Part shown: positions 34,795 to 46,500 of the stretch, piece by piece
Layout of the letters: each line of letters begins with the position of its first letter
Position numbering within the stretch: position 1 is the first letter of the stretch
Assembly: GCA_026826555.1 (NCBI GenBank)
Contig: JAKSZT010005175.1
Span: forward strand, 261,573-325,572
Direction: 5' to 3'
Length of the DNA stretch: 64,000 nt
Source of the DNA: Tolypeutes matacus
Taxonomy: Eukaryota > Chordata > Mammalia > Cingulata > Chlamyphoridae
Notes under the pieces: model-generated
Told to the model about the DNA's origin: nothing
Databases searched by the model: none
The model's input: only the letters and a program-made list of their open reading frames with translations
Translations under genes and position numbers: made by a program

Positions 34795-35145
34795 AACTGT
34801 TCCTCCTCAGTTTGCCCCTTTCCAGGTACAGCAAATTCATCCTCACAGATGTTCAGTCCACAGCTTTGCCATGTTTCTTGACTGATCTCTGTTTTTCTCC
34901 ATGACATGTCCATGCCATCTGATCTCATACCTTATCTTCAGAGCACTTCCACACCAGGCCCCTTCTCCATTCCTTCTCCACTCTGTTTCAAGTGCCTTTC
35001 TGTGCATTAACTTGGGTAGGCGTCTCTGCATTAGTATATGTTCATTTTATCTTATAACTGTGAGGGCAATGTCCTACAGCTGCCAAATCCTCTCATGTTT
35101 GATTCCTTCTTGTGGAAGTAACCTTGTTAATATTTGCCAAATTGA
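34795..35145. other. Unassigned sequence
   Basis: Nothing coding or repetitive is recognised in these 350 bp. Confidence 0.4.
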
Positions 35146-35149
35146 TCTA

Positions 35150-36935
35150 CAGAGCTAATGCACTCTCTATTAGAATCCTCATTGAATCCTTTTTCAACCT
35201 GATTCAAAATTCATGGTGGTTCTGTCCAAATTCCTTTAAGGGTGGTTGCAAATAGCCAAAACCACCCTGAAAAAGAACAAAGAAAAAGTACTCACACTTC
35301 CCCGTTTCAAATTTGTTACAAAGCAATGATAATCTAGACAGTGTGGCACTAGCACAAGAATGGACATAGATTAAAAAAAAAATACAATTGAAAGTCAGAT
35401 GTAAACTGACATGTGTATGTTCAATATGTTAGATAAGGAAGCCAAGACCATTCAATGGAGAAATAATTATCTAGTCTACTCAATAGTTGATGCTGGGATA
35501 ACTGGATAGCCATGTGCAAAGAATGATATTGGACCCATACATCACACTACATAGAAATATCAACTCAGAATGGATCAAAGATCTAAAGATAAGATTAAAA
35601 CAATAAAACTCTTAGAAGAAAGAATAGGGATAATTCTTTATCAACATGGGTTTGGCAAAGGATTACTTGATATGACACCAAAACAGGAGCAACAAAAGAA
35701 AAAAATAGATAAGTTAATAATCAAAATTTTAATTTTTGTACTTCAAAGGATACCATCAATAAAGTGAAAAGACAACCCACAGAATAGGACAAAATATTTG
35801 CAGATCATAACTGATAAGGGACTTGTATTTAGAACATACAGACAACAATTAAATGGGCAAAGGATCTGGATAGATATTTCTAAAAGAAGATGAATGGCCA
35901 ATAAGTATATAAAAATATGCTCAATATTATTTGTCATTAAGGAAACGTAGACTAAAAACATAATGCAATACAACTTCACACCCACTAGGATTGCTGAAAT
36001 CAAACACAGATAATAAAGAGTTGTTTTGGATGTGGAGAAATCAGAACTCACAAACACTGCTGGTGGGAATCTAAAATGATGTGCTCACTTTGGACAACAG
36101 ATGGGCAGATCCTCAAATGATTAAACACAAGAGTTATCACATGATCCTGCAAATCCACTCCTAGGTATATACTCAAGAAAAATGAAAACATATGTTCATA
36201 AAAAAGCTTGACTGCAAATGTTTATAGTAGCATTCTTTATAACAGTCAAAATGTGATGGGAGGTGTGGGAGGTGGGCAACATGGGAATCCCAGTGGGTTC
36301 CGTGTAATATTTTGGGTAATCTAAGCACCTCTTAAAATATATGTGTATATATATATATATATATATAAAAACAACATTTTTGTAAGCAAATACACATATG
36401 CATATATATTTATATATCATTTTGCATATGTTTATATGTATTGTGAGAATTTTGATTTTTACCCATAATAAAAAAAAATAAAAAATAAAAATAAAAAAAA
36501 AAGTTGGAAATTACCCAAATACCCACCAACTGATGGAAAGATAAACAAATGAGGTAATATATCTATACAATGGAATTCAGCCTCTAAGAAGGAATGAAGT
36601 ACTGATACATGCTTCAACTTGGATGAACCATGAAAACTTCATACATAGTCAAAAAAACATGTATTTTATGATTCAATTTATATGATAATCCAAAATAGGA
36701 AAATCTGTAAGACTAGAGGTTGCTTAGGAATATGAAGAAATGGAAAGAGAGCATGGTGATAGATAAATGGTGCGGGGTTTCTTTCTTGAGATGATAAAAA
36801 TGCTCTAAAATTGACTATAGCAAACACATATCTCTAAATATACTTAAAAACATTGATGTCTACATTTTAAATGGGTGAACAGTATGATATGTAAATTGCA
36901 TCTTAATCTGTTTAAAAATCTGTGTGCGCGACTCA
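35150..36935 (+). mobile_element. Old L1 (L1M-like) ORF2 3' half and 3' UTR, sense
   Basis: From about 35160 the sequence follows sense L1 ORF2 after the RT catalytic region: AATAGCCAAAACCACCCTGA (35251-35270), the TGGACATAGATT neighbourhood, a GGATCAAAGATCTAAAG block at 35571, and the C-terminal region to about 36240. It resumes after an insertion at about 36513 (GTTGGAAATTACCC) and ends near 36930. It is more diverged than the L1 at 29073. Confidence 0.75.
36245..36512 (+). mobile_element. L1 3'-end insertion with TA-rich tail
   Basis: This matches the terminal part of the long L1 3' UTR at 54838-55110 (reverse strand): GGGAGGTGTGGGAGGTGGGC, then GGTTCCGTGTAATATTTTGG, CTAAGCACCTCTT, a (TA)n tract at about 36343-36368, and the final GATTTTTACCCATAATAAAA with poly(A). 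It is inserted into the older L1. Confidence 0.8.
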
Positions 36936-37079
36936 TCCTGTACTATGCCAGCAATCCATTTCTCTGATTGTGTACTGTTTTCTTTTCTTGATTCTTAAAC
37001 TCTTTACTTCCTTGCCTACCCTAAAAAAATCTGTGTGAGCATCGTATATCTGGTCATTATTTCTTAAACTATTGAAAGG
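36936..37079. other. Short unassigned interval between L1s
   Basis: No repeat or gene is recognised in this 140-bp spacer. Confidence 0.4.
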
Positions 37080-37429
37080 CTGATCAACAATAGGAAAAAA
37101 ACTTAAAAACTGGAATGGATCAAAATTCAAAGTTTATATGCTTGAAAAGACAATGTTAAGACAATAAAAAGAAAAGCCACTGATTGATACAAATATTTTG
37201 AAATCTCATATCTAATAAAATATTTGTATATAAAATAAGGTGCCTCAAATTTTCAGAAATAAGAAAATGACAGCCTCAGGGGGAAAATGGGCAAGAGATT
37301 TGAATAGACACATTTTACAGGAATATAAGGCATTAGAAAATAAACACATTAAAGGTTATATAACATCATTAGTCTTCAGTTAATGCAAATTGTACAATGA
37401 GGACAACCAGCAAGATGGCCACGGTGTGA

Positions 37430-38410
37430 AGAGCTCTGAGAGTCAGCTCCTGCTACCGGGAAATTGGTGATCACCCAGAGCTATCTAGAGCACTTGTCTG
37501 GGGGCTCCAGGAGACCAGAAGTGCATCCTGCAATATCCTTTAAAAAATGGAAGGAAGAGACAGCACATCTTCAGAGAAGATTCATAAGTAGAGCCCTCCA
37601 CGCCAAGGAGGCCGGTGCCCATCATCCAGTGGAGGCACAAGCCACCTGGGGAGCCGTTCTGCAGCTGGAATTGAAATCTCCACTTCCCAAAATGGGGAAG
37701 GAAGAGACGGTTGGGCACCAACTTCAGCCACTGATTAGTAAATTCAGCGGGCTAAAGTATAATCCTGAGAACAGCTAAAGTTTGAACCTGTCCAAGTCAG
37801 AAAGAGGCAGGTGGCTGCCATCTTAAAAATACACCTGACATGAAGGTAAGTGGGGCTGACTGAACATCACAGTGCTGGTAGGGACCGGCTTTTTTCCAAC
37901 TAGATCAGATTGCCACTCCACCCAAAGACCCAGGTCCACCTTGGGCATGGAGGAAGCTGGGGGGAGCTACACCAGCATCTCTGGGAAATTACAGGCCATG
38001 CCGTGGAGGCCAGTGATCATCCTGATTTGGCAGCACAAGCCACCCCAGGAGCTATTCTGTGGCAGGAATTGGAAGCTCCATTTCCCAAAAACAGGATTGG
38101 AAGAGATGGCTGGACACTGATTTCAGCTACTAATTAGTAAATTCAGCTGGCTAAAGTACAACCCTAAGAACAGCTAAAGTTTGAGCTTGTCCAAGTCAGA
38201 AGGAGGCCAGTAGCCACCATTTTAACTCCACCCCCAGCATGTGGGGCAACTGAGCTGACTGAAAATCAGTGACAGTAGAGAACACTTTCTTTCACCCAGA
38301 TTGGCCTGCAGCCATAGCCTAGGCTTCAGCTCCAACTCTAGCAGGAAGGAAGCTGATGGGCCCTGTACCAGCCTATCTAGGTAACTGCAGGTGCATTTAG
38401 CTGACACAGA
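37430..38410 (+). repeat. Tandem monomers in the L1 5' UTR, period about 398 bp
   Basis: The block from CACAAGCCACC to GCCATCTTA at 37636-37825 recurs at 38034-38224. The following piece (GGGGCTGACTGA-type words at 37850 and GAGCTGACTGAAAATCA at 38250) shows a third, partial unit to about 38410. The arrangement resembles the promoter monomers of some rodent L1s. Confidence 0.8.
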
Positions 38411-38931
38411 CTGAATAATAGGAAGTCTATCAGGGAAACTGCGGTCATCTTGGACCTGCCCACACCTGCAGCTCCATCCCTGCCCCAGGCAGGGGAGAAA
38501 GGGGCGTGGAGCTTCATCAGTCTCTCTGGGCAACTACAGTCTAGGCCTACATAAGTTCAATTATTCTACAGAGCTGTGGCTCTGTCGCTATCCCTGGCAA
38601 AGAAGAAAGTACAGAGAAACTTCACTGGTCCTTGGGGCAATGAGGTTAGCTTGAGCCTCCACAGCTTATAGCACGAATTCCATCCTTGGCTCCTACTACA
38701 CAACCAGGAAAGGAGAAGAGCATGAAGCCCTAAACTAAAGAGAAAAACTGCATCCAGAATAAATACTCTAGTAAGCCAGATGCCAAGACACCAACAAAAA
38801 GTTACAATCCATACCAAAAAACAGGAAGATATGGCCCAGTAAAAGAAACAAGATAAGCCTTCAAATGACATAAAGGAGTTGAGACAACTAATCATAGCTG
38901 TTCAAACAAATCTCCTTAATAAATTCAAGAG

Positions 38932-39690
38932 ATGGCTGAAGAAATTAAGAAGTCATTGGATGACCACAAAGAAGAATTTGAAAGTATACATAGAAAAATA
39001 GCAGATCTTATGGGAATGAAAGGTGCAATAAATAAAATTAAAAATACACTGGAATCATATAATAGCAGATTTGAGGATGCAGAAGAAAGGATTGGTGAGG
39101 TTGAAGAAATGGCCTCTGAAAATAAACATACAAAAGAACAGATGAAGAAAAGATTGGAAAAACTTGAACCAAGGTCTCAGGGAACTAAAGTACAGCAAGA
39201 GACATGCAAACATACATGTCATGGGTGTCCCAGAAGGAGAAGAGTAGGAAAAAAGGGCAGAAGGAATATTTGAAGAAATAATGGTAGAAAATTTCCCAAT
39301 CCATTTGAAGGACATAGATATCCATGTCCAACAAGCACAGCATACTCCTATCTGAAAAAATCAGAATAGACCAACTCTGAGACACATACAAATGAGAATG
39401 TCAAATGCCAAAGACAGAATTCTGAGACCAGCAAGAGAAAAGCAATGCATAATGTATAAGAGATACCCAATAAGATTAAGTCCTGATTTCTCACCAGAAA
39501 CCATGGAGGAAAGAAGACAGTAGTAAGATATATTTAAGATACTGCAAGAGAAAAGTTCCTGCCAAGAATCTTATAACTGGCAAGATTGTCTTTCGAAAAT
39601 GAGGGTGATTTTAGAATATTCACAAATAAACAGAAAATGATAGAGATTGAAACCCAGACACCTGCTTTGCAGGAAATACTAAAGGGTGTG
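38932..39690 (+). pseudogene. L1 ORF1 pseudogene
   Basis: The ATG at 38932 opens MAEEIKKSLDDHKEEFE, the ORF1 N terminus, followed by the coiled coil (GAINKIKNTLESYNSRFEDAEERIGEVEEM). The frame shifts near 39205, where the text changes to a short artificial tail ending at 39273. RRM-like and C-terminal-domain text continues in other frames (about 39240-39470 and 39530-39690). Length and order fit a full ORF1 before mutation. Confidence 0.85.
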
Positions 39691-39829
39691 CTACAGCCTG
39701 AAAAGAAAAGACAGGAGAGAGAGACCTGGAAGAGAATCTAGAAATAAAGGTTATAACAATAAAAGTAACTAAAAGTGTCCAAAGAGGGATGAAAATAAAA
39801 TATGACACATGAAACCCAAATATTCAGGA

Positions 39830-40495
39830 ATAAACTTACCCAACAATGTAAATCATTTGTATTCAGAAAATTACAACTCATTGTTAAAAGAAATTTAAAA
39901 AGCGAAATAATTGGAAGAACATTCCATGCTCATGGATTGAAAGACTAAATATCGTTACGGTGTCAGTTCTACTCAAATTGATACTGCAATCTCGATAGAA
40001 ACTGCATCAGCATTTTTTAAATAAAAGGAAAACATGATTATCAAATTTATTTAGAAGCGTAAGGGGTGGTCCTGAATAGCCAGAAACATCTTAAAAAGGA
40101 AAAGTGAAGTTGGAAGACTCTCATTTCCAGACTTTAAGTCATATTATCTAGCTACAGCAATAAAAACAGCATGGTACTGGCATAAAGACAGACACAAAGA
40201 CAAATGGAACCAAACTGATGATTAAAAAACAGACCTTCACATCTATGGGCAAGTGATTTTTGACTAGCTTGTCAAACCCACCCAGCTCAGGCAGAACAGT
40301 CCATTCAACAAATGGTGCTGAGAAAATTGGATATCCATAGCAGAGGAAGGAAAGAGAACCCCTATCTCTCACCCTATACAAAAATTAACTCAAAATGAAT
40401 CAAATACCTAAATATAAAAGCAAGAACCATAAAGCTTCTAGAAGAAAATGTAGGAAAATATCTTCAAGACCTGGTGGTAGGTGGTAGATTCTTAA
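39830..40495 (+). pseudogene. L1 ORF2 remnant (RT thumb and connection only)
   Basis: The sense text matches the sister copy at 30350-31010: the region after the RT palm (ENYNSLLKEI-like), an HSMLMD-KTKYR-like block near 39925, and the [17 protein letters not shown] block at about 40170. Stops interrupt it (for example near 40210). No catalytic residues are included. Confidence 0.8.
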
Positions 40496-41107
40496 AGGAG
40501 ATAAGAGGAGGACTCAGATAGACTACTGATATTTAATGTATGTAGAAGTTTTAATTAGCTTTACTGTAAAAGTGAGGAAATGCACAGAGTTGATGGTAAC
40601 ACATTATAGTGAGTAACAGCTAGTTTTTAAATGGGGATGTGGCTGAAAATGGTAGTCTAGGGATGTAAATGCCAACTGACAGAAAGCTAGAGAATAATCT
40701 AGGGACTGAATAGCACAGTAAACCCAGAGGTGGAAGTGAATAGCGGTTGATGGTACAGATCCAAGGGTGTCCTTTGTGAGCTAGAGCAGATGTACATCAG
40801 TGGAGAAGCATGGGAAAAATACAACTGGAGTGACCTATGGAGTGTGGTTAACAGTAATAATGTAATATTCTAGCATCTGTGCCAAAGATGTACTGTGTTG
40901 ATAATGGGGGAGTATGGAAAATGTGTGCCAAATTTACGCTGTGGACCTGGTAATAATCAGATGATATTATCTCATAATCTTTAACAAATATTCCACCAGG
41001 GAGTGGTGTGTTGATAGAGGGGTGTTCGTTTGGGAATTCTGCACATGTGCATGATTGTTTTCTAAATTTACAACTGCTGTCAAATATATATATATATATT
41101 TAAAAAA

Positions 41108-41575
41108 ATAATAATAGGGTGGGTTGGGGGGGGGGGAATACACCAAATGTAAGATAAAGAGTATAAGTAGTAAGATTTTGACGATGTTCTTTCATAATTT
41201 GTAACAAATGTCTCACAACAATGCAAGGTGTTCGTGGAGGGTTGATGTGTGGGACCCCTGTACAATGTTACGAATGTTTGCTTTGTAAGTTCACAACTTT
41301 TAATATACACTTATTATTTATGTATGTATGATATAAAAAATAATAATAGTAGGGTGGGTTGGGGGAAAATATTTTGGTTAGTAGTAAAATTTTGAGGATG
41401 CTCTTTAAACATTAGTTAAAAATGTTTTACAACAATGCAAGGTATTGGTGGTAGGGTGAGGTATGAGAGCCCTGTATGATGCTATGTTTGTTTGTTTTGT
41501 AAGTTCACAACTATTACTATACACTTATTGTTTATGTATGTTTATATATGAGTGATACACTTCAATAAATTTTTT
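41108..41575 (+). repeat. Tandem 3' UTR module, two units of about 234 bp
   Basis: Each unit starts AATAATAATAG(TA)GGGTGGGTTGGGG (about 41108 and 41339). Each contains CAACAATGCAAGGT followed by TTTGTAAGTTCACAACT and ends before an A-rich stretch; the last unit ends with AATAAA at about 41563. A more diverged related unit precedes them (about 40950-41105). Confidence 0.8.
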
Positions 41576-42294
41576 TTAAAAGTACAATGAGGTACCACTA
41601 AACACCTGTTAAAAGTGGTGAATTTTTTAATAAAAATCAAATGAGCAATACCAAATGGTGGAGAAAATACCGAGCAACTGGAAATCTCATACATATTGAT
41701 AGTGAGATTTCAAAATAGAACAGCTACTTTTCAAAAACCTGTGGTGATTTCTTATAAAGTAAAACATACTTGCCATGTGACCCAACAATTCAACTCCTAT
41801 GACTTTAACCTAGGGCTTTAAAAACTTACATTCATGCAAAAATCTGTCCACAAATATTTTAGTGTCTTTAACTATAAACATCAAAAACTAAAAAAAAAAA
41901 ACAAAAAACAAGTATCCTTCAACTAGTAAATAGATAAACTGTGGTCAATCATGACAATGGAATTCTACTCAGCAGTAAAAAGGAATTACAGGTAAACATA
42001 ACCCACATGAATCTTAAATGCATTATATTAAGTTAAAAAGCCAGACTCAAAAGACAACATACTATATGAACAATTTGTTTGATATTCTGACAAAGGGAAT
42101 ATGAGAAGACAGAAAACACCTTAGTACCTGCTAGTGTTTGGAAAGGGAGAAAGTGTTGACTACAATGCAGTACAATGGAACTAAGAGGTAACGTTTATCT
42201 TGAATGTGGTACTTGTTACAGGACAGTAAATAAAATTGTACAATAAAGGGTGATTTTTATTCATATAAATCATACCTTATAAAAAAGAAAAATA

Positions 42295-42890
42295 TGGTGA
42301 GGTCACCAACATGTCATAGTGAGACACTCCTGAGTTCTGTCCTTCAACAGTATTATTTAGCAACAAGCAAAACCTAACACAGCCATCTTTCTCAAGGCTC
42401 CAGAAAACACCTAAAGAGTTTCATTAACAAGGCAAGTATCGAATCATAAAAAGTCAACTTAAAAATGGTAAGAAACTACAAAGTTTCTTTGCAGGCCCCT
42501 CCAGCACGACTCACGACCTCATCAAGGAGCTGGCTCATGCTCTCAATGAGGGTCCCAGGTCCCAGTTCAGGAGAGGGGAGGGCAATACTTGTCCACATAT
42601 TGGGTGCATGTATATCTGTGACAGTCTGTCTGGTGGCAGCCTGAAGGACTGAATCTGAACATTCATCTCCAGCTTAAAATCTCAGAGTACTATGAAGGGC
42701 CAGTTAGGTTACAACTGCTTGGGAAAAAGGAGTGTGGACTTTGGCACATACACAAGGCAAGTGGGACCAGGAAGATAAACTGTTTCCTGGTGATGGGGGT
42801 TTGGTAGAATTCCTGTGGAGGGGGAATTCTTGGGTCCATGAATGCAAGCCCAGGATAAGTTGCAAGCACAGTACAGATGACCAAGGGTAG
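42295..42890 (+). mobile_element. Probable old L1 5' UTR fragment
   Basis: The words AAGGCTCCAGAAAACACCTAAAG and AACAAGGCAAG, after a CAACATGTCATAGTGAGACACTCC-type start, resemble L1M-type 5' UTRs. The remainder is GC-richer than its surroundings, as in the 5' UTR at 37403. The short frames at 42690-42916 have no motif. Confidence 0.4.
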
Positions 42891-42899
42891 AGGTGAGGG

Positions 42900-43595
42900 A
42901 AAGTGGGATAGCACATAATTGATATATGTTTCTATTTGGGTTGATGAGAAAATCCTGGTAATGGATGGTGATGAGGGTAGTACACTGTGGATGCGATTAA
43001 TACCACTGAATTGTATGCTTGGGAGTGTTAGATATATGTTTCTACATTTAAGAAAAGAACATCCAAAGATTCAATTAAATGCAATATATGATCCTATATG
43101 GAATCTAAAATGGAGGAAAAAAGTCTCAAAAGGATATTAGTAGTGGGGAGCAGGTGTAGCTCAGTAGTTGGGTGCCTGCTTCTCACGTACAAGGTCCCAG
43201 GTTCAAACCCTGGTACCTCATTTTAAAAAATGGATACTGCTGGCTCATAGGTAAAAAATTGAATAAAGACTGTTATATCAATATTAAATTTCTTGAATTT
43301 CATAACCATACTTAAGGTGGTTATATAAGTGAATATCATTGTTTTTAGGAAACATATATGGAAATATTATATTTGAGGAACATGACATATATAACCTACA
43401 CTCAAATGTTTAGAAAATGATAGATCAATAGAGCTAGGAACTAATAAAATAATATGACAAATGTGGGAAAATGTTAAAATTGTATATGTGTATCAGGGGA
43501 GGGAGTATCATTTAGGAGTTCTCTGTAGGAATTTTGTATTATTTTTGCAATTATACTGTAAATTTGAAATTATGTCAAAATAAGTTGAAAGAAAA
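42900..43595 (+). mobile_element. L1 3' UTR (old type), sense, with SINE
   Basis: Phrases such as GGATGGTGATGAGGGTAGTACA, GATTCAATTAAATGCAATAT, CTTAAGGTGGTTATATAAG and GAAATTATGTCAAAATAAG follow the order of old L1 3' UTRs, and part of them recurs at 28560-28800. A DAS-type SINE at 43143-43226 interrupts it. Confidence 0.65.
43143..43226 (+). mobile_element. DAS-type SINE monomer
   Basis: A single tRNA-like unit: GGGGAGCAGGTGTAGCTCAG, anticodon-arm region, GGTTCAAACCC, GGTACCTCATTTT. It is intact as a head but has little tail. Confidence 0.85.
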
Positions 43596-43599
43596 AAAT

Positions 43600-43990
43600 A
43601 AATATCAAAGGCTATGAGAAGGGAATTAAAATGGTACAATACAAAAAACAATTAAAAATGCAGTAATGGAGGAATTAAATAACCAAAAATACATACAGAA
43701 AACAATTAGCAAAATGGAAAGTGTAAGCCCTTCCTTATAATTACTTTAAATGAAAATGGATTAAACACAAATTCATTAGAGCATGGATTGACATAATGGG
43801 TAAAAAATGATACAAACATATATGGTCTTCAGATCCAAAGGTACAAATAGGTTGAAAGAGAAAGAACAGAAAATGATAGTACATTACTGCATACAATAAA
43901 ATTATAAGAGTAACATAAAAATATAATACATAATTACTCATAAGACCAGTATTATACAAAATAGACATTATGATTTTTCCCCCCAGAATA
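43600..43990 (+). mobile_element. Ancient L1 ORF2 endonuclease start, sense
   Basis: CTTATAATTACTTTAAATGA, AATGGATTAAACAC and ATTATACAAAATAGACATTATGA match the start and the ISDKIDF-type block of L1 endonuclease. The copy is very diverged, with many stops. Confidence 0.55.
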
Positions 43991-44179
43991 GTGAACAGGT
44001 TTGTTATTTGAAACCTTGAGGGTTTGGCTGGTCAAAATCTTAGAAAATTTGCTTACAACATCAATTCGTTTAATGGGAACATGTACAAAATTCCTCAGAC
44101 AAGAGAACATGCTCTTTCTAGAAAGTGAGAGGACACTGCAATTGGGTGGACTGCACTGGAGAGAGTAGAGAAAGGTCTT

Positions 44180-44300
44180 CAGGGTCTGGAGGCCATTGTA
44201 AGTCCGATGTCCTTGCTTTAAGGCCAGTAGGAACCCATCAACAAAGTGAAAGCTAGACAATGACATGATGAGACTTCTATTTCCAAGGCAGCCTTTTAGG
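44180..44300 (-). mobile_element. Possible short L2 fragment, antisense
   Basis: The words GAGGCCATTGTAAGTCCGATG, AGTAGGAACCCATC and AATGACATGATGAGACTT recall antisense L2. The match is short and diverged. Confidence 0.4.
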
Positions 44301-44639
44301 TACAAAATGTATTGAAATAAGGACTAAGGAATACAACCAGAGAAAACAGGGATCTACTGGTGAATTTTAAATATTCAGTAATGGCTGCCCACATGGCTTG
44401 ATGAAAGAAAGGCACCTCTGGCATGTTCTTTTGGAGAAGGAAGTCAGGAATAATTTAAGCTTCATTCCTTGGATACCATTTTGACCAAATGCAGATGATT
44501 TACTTTAATGCCTGACTGAGTCACCTTGAGGGGGATACTACTGGTTCAACCAAAATCTTGAAAGTAATTGCCCTTGTAAAAGTCTGGATGCTATTGTTGG
44601 AAAAAAGAAAAGAAAATAGAGTTGTTATGGCTAAAAGAT

Positions 44640-45010
44640 TTTAAAGGGAGTCAGGAGGTCAGTGAAGATTACTCATGAGCAAATATAAGCCAGATATCAC
44701 AAACTGCCACAAAGTATGTGAAGCCAAAAGTAACAACTGTTCCTCAAAACTCCAAGGACATCTGGACCATAAAACAAACCACAAGATAAATAATTCAGTG
44801 AACTCACCTGAAGGACAATTTGAGTATCCCAAATATCCACCAATCATAAACAACTAGTCTAATTTTTTTCCTTTAAAAATCCTTGCCTGCAAATGCCAAG
44901 ACAGGACATGGGACATGATTTGAGTTGCTACCAGAATCTGTGCTCCGCAATTGCAGTTCTAAGACCCCAAAGAAATGCTTTGTTGCTTAGCAGCTTAGTT
45001 TCTTAGTTCT
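44640..45010 (+). mobile_element. Possible solo LTR (class I type)
   Basis: Promoter-like words occur in LTR order: CCACCAATCATAAA (CCAAT-like, 44838), TTTAAAAATCC (TATA-like, 44873) and GCTCCGCAATTGCAGTTC with GAAATGCTTTGTTGC near 44942-44990, a place where class I LTRs often carry AATAAA. Ends are not identified. Confidence 0.35.
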
Positions 45011-45014
45011 CAGT

Positions 45015-46095
45015 TTGACACTACTAAGGAGGAAATGTGTGAATATTCCCTCAAAGACTTGGGTGTTTGTGGAAACAGCAGGATGTAGGGATTCCAGCTT
45101 TTCAGAGAAACCCCCCTTCCTCTGCAGCATATTCTGAAAATGCCGGCCCTTTGCCCTATGCTGAAAGCCATGGAGAAGGACATTTACTAATATGATTCTC
45201 TCCTCCAAGCTAGGGGCATGCTACTCCAGAATTTTGCTTAAGTTCATTCTATATGGCCTCTGGACGTGGCTCAAACCTCAATTTGGAATTTTTTTTGCTC
45301 TTGGCTGTCTTTTCTCAGTCTGTGCATGTGAATTTCAAGTGTCATCAATAGAGAAGCTTGGCCAGAGTATGGGGATTTTCTCTCTGTCTCTCCCCTCCAG
45401 GAGTCTGTATAGAGATTTCGTGCCTATGGGGGCATGAGGTAATGACTTGATCATGGCAGGGATTTGCAAGGTGGAGTAATATTGATGGTTATAAGATGCT
45501 GGAATTTACCTTTATGTGCCAAGGCTGCAGGGAAGCAAATATAATCAGGACATTTTGCACACAAATGAACATTTCTCAAATGTATATATAGTATCAGATG
45601 TACCTGATATACATTTAATAGATGGAAAAACATACTATTTTGAAATCAAAAGATTCTTGAAGCAAATAGATTACAAATATTTATGGCATTTATCAGTGTA
45701 GGATTGACCTAAGAGACAGTAGTTATAAAAGCTCAACAAAAAATCTTGACAATATATAAAGGTGAATGGCTATTATCTCCTTGCTGACCACAAATGAAAG
45801 TAACTTTGAAAGTATAATTGGCTAATGTAAAAATTAGCAAGACATATGAATCTATTTTCAAATTTGAAAATAGAGAAAAAAGAAAAGAATTTGATAATGA
45901 TGATCTCCAGATGAAGATATTGTTATGGGAAAGAGGCATCTAAAAATTGAGATTATAGATGTACTTATTTCACTTTCAAATGGAGATATACAAAACTAAA
46001 CTAAGTGCATTCAGATTTTGAATTTTTAACAGGAGGAATTTAGTTTCAATGAATACATGTGATTTACAAAAACAACAGCAGTGGTGGCTCTTAAA
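45015..46095. other. Unassigned sequence
   Basis: No gene, LTR or LINE is recognised in about 1.1 kb. The frames of 60-81 codons have no motifs. Confidence 0.45.
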
Positions 46096-46099
46096 TATA

Positions 46100-46202
46100 C
46101 TAAAAGAAATATTTTTTTAGATAGCAGGAGGCAGGGGATTGAACCTGGGACATCATATGTGGGAAGCTGGCACTCCATCACTGAGACACATCCAATCCCC
46201 AC
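46100..46202 (-). mobile_element. DAS-type SINE monomer, antisense
   Basis: Antisense head: GGATTGAACCTGGGACATC (B box), ATGTGGGAAGCTGGCACTCC, CTGAGACACATCCAATCCCC. Confidence 0.8.
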
Positions 46203-46379
46203 TAACAATTAAAATTCTGCAGAAATTTCATCTTGATTATGCAGTATGCAGTAGTAGGTAGTTTAAAACCACCACCGTGTAGCGATCTTCAAAACTTGAT
46301 TTCTCTTAATGAATGAATTTTATTTTGTGCAAACTTATCCCAGTTTGGAGGTTGCATGTATATATTTCTAATATCTTCT

Positions 46380-46500
46380 GAGGTAAAATTAACCATTTAA
46401 AGGGGTACAATTCAGTGGCATTTAGTAAATTCTCAAACTGTGCAAGGATCACTTCAACAGATCTGTCAATAGATCTATACATATTTTAAACAATACCAGT
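46380..46500 (-). mobile_element. Short L1 3' UTR fragment, antisense
   Basis: GGTAAAATTAACCATTTAAA and GTACAATTCAGTGGCATTTAG are standard antisense L1M 3' UTR phrases. Confidence 0.55.

Larger units (their letters stand above)
37403..41581 (+). mobile_element. Internally deleted L1 with complete 5' end and 11-bp TSD
   Basis: The target-site duplication GTACAATGAGG lies at 37392-37402 and 41582-41592, which fixes both ends. The 5' end carries CAAGATGGCC at 37411-37420, a YY1-type word usual at L1 5' ends. Order: 5' UTR with repeated monomers (37403-38931), ORF1 (38932 to about 39690), inter-ORF spacer (to about 39818), then directly the RT thumb region of ORF2 (about 39830-40495), then the 3' UTR (40500-41575). 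The endonuclease, most of the RT and the ORF2 C terminus are missing at two junctions (about 39820-39830 and about 40495). Confidence 0.85.
37080..42290 (+). mobile_element. Old sense L1, split by a younger L1
   Basis: The two halves are 37080-37402 and 41582-42290. They read continuously as sense ORF2 C-terminal region: TTAATGCAAATTGTACAATGAGG, then TACCACTAAACACCTGTTAA, then the C-terminal zinc-knuckle region and 3' UTR. The younger element between them is flanked by the direct repeat GTACAATGAGG. No intact frame remains. Confidence 0.75.

Noticed and set aside
39820..39835. Splicing as the cause of the first L1 deletion junction
   Set aside because: No GT-AG pattern at the inferred ends; a CAAA microhomology is seen instead.
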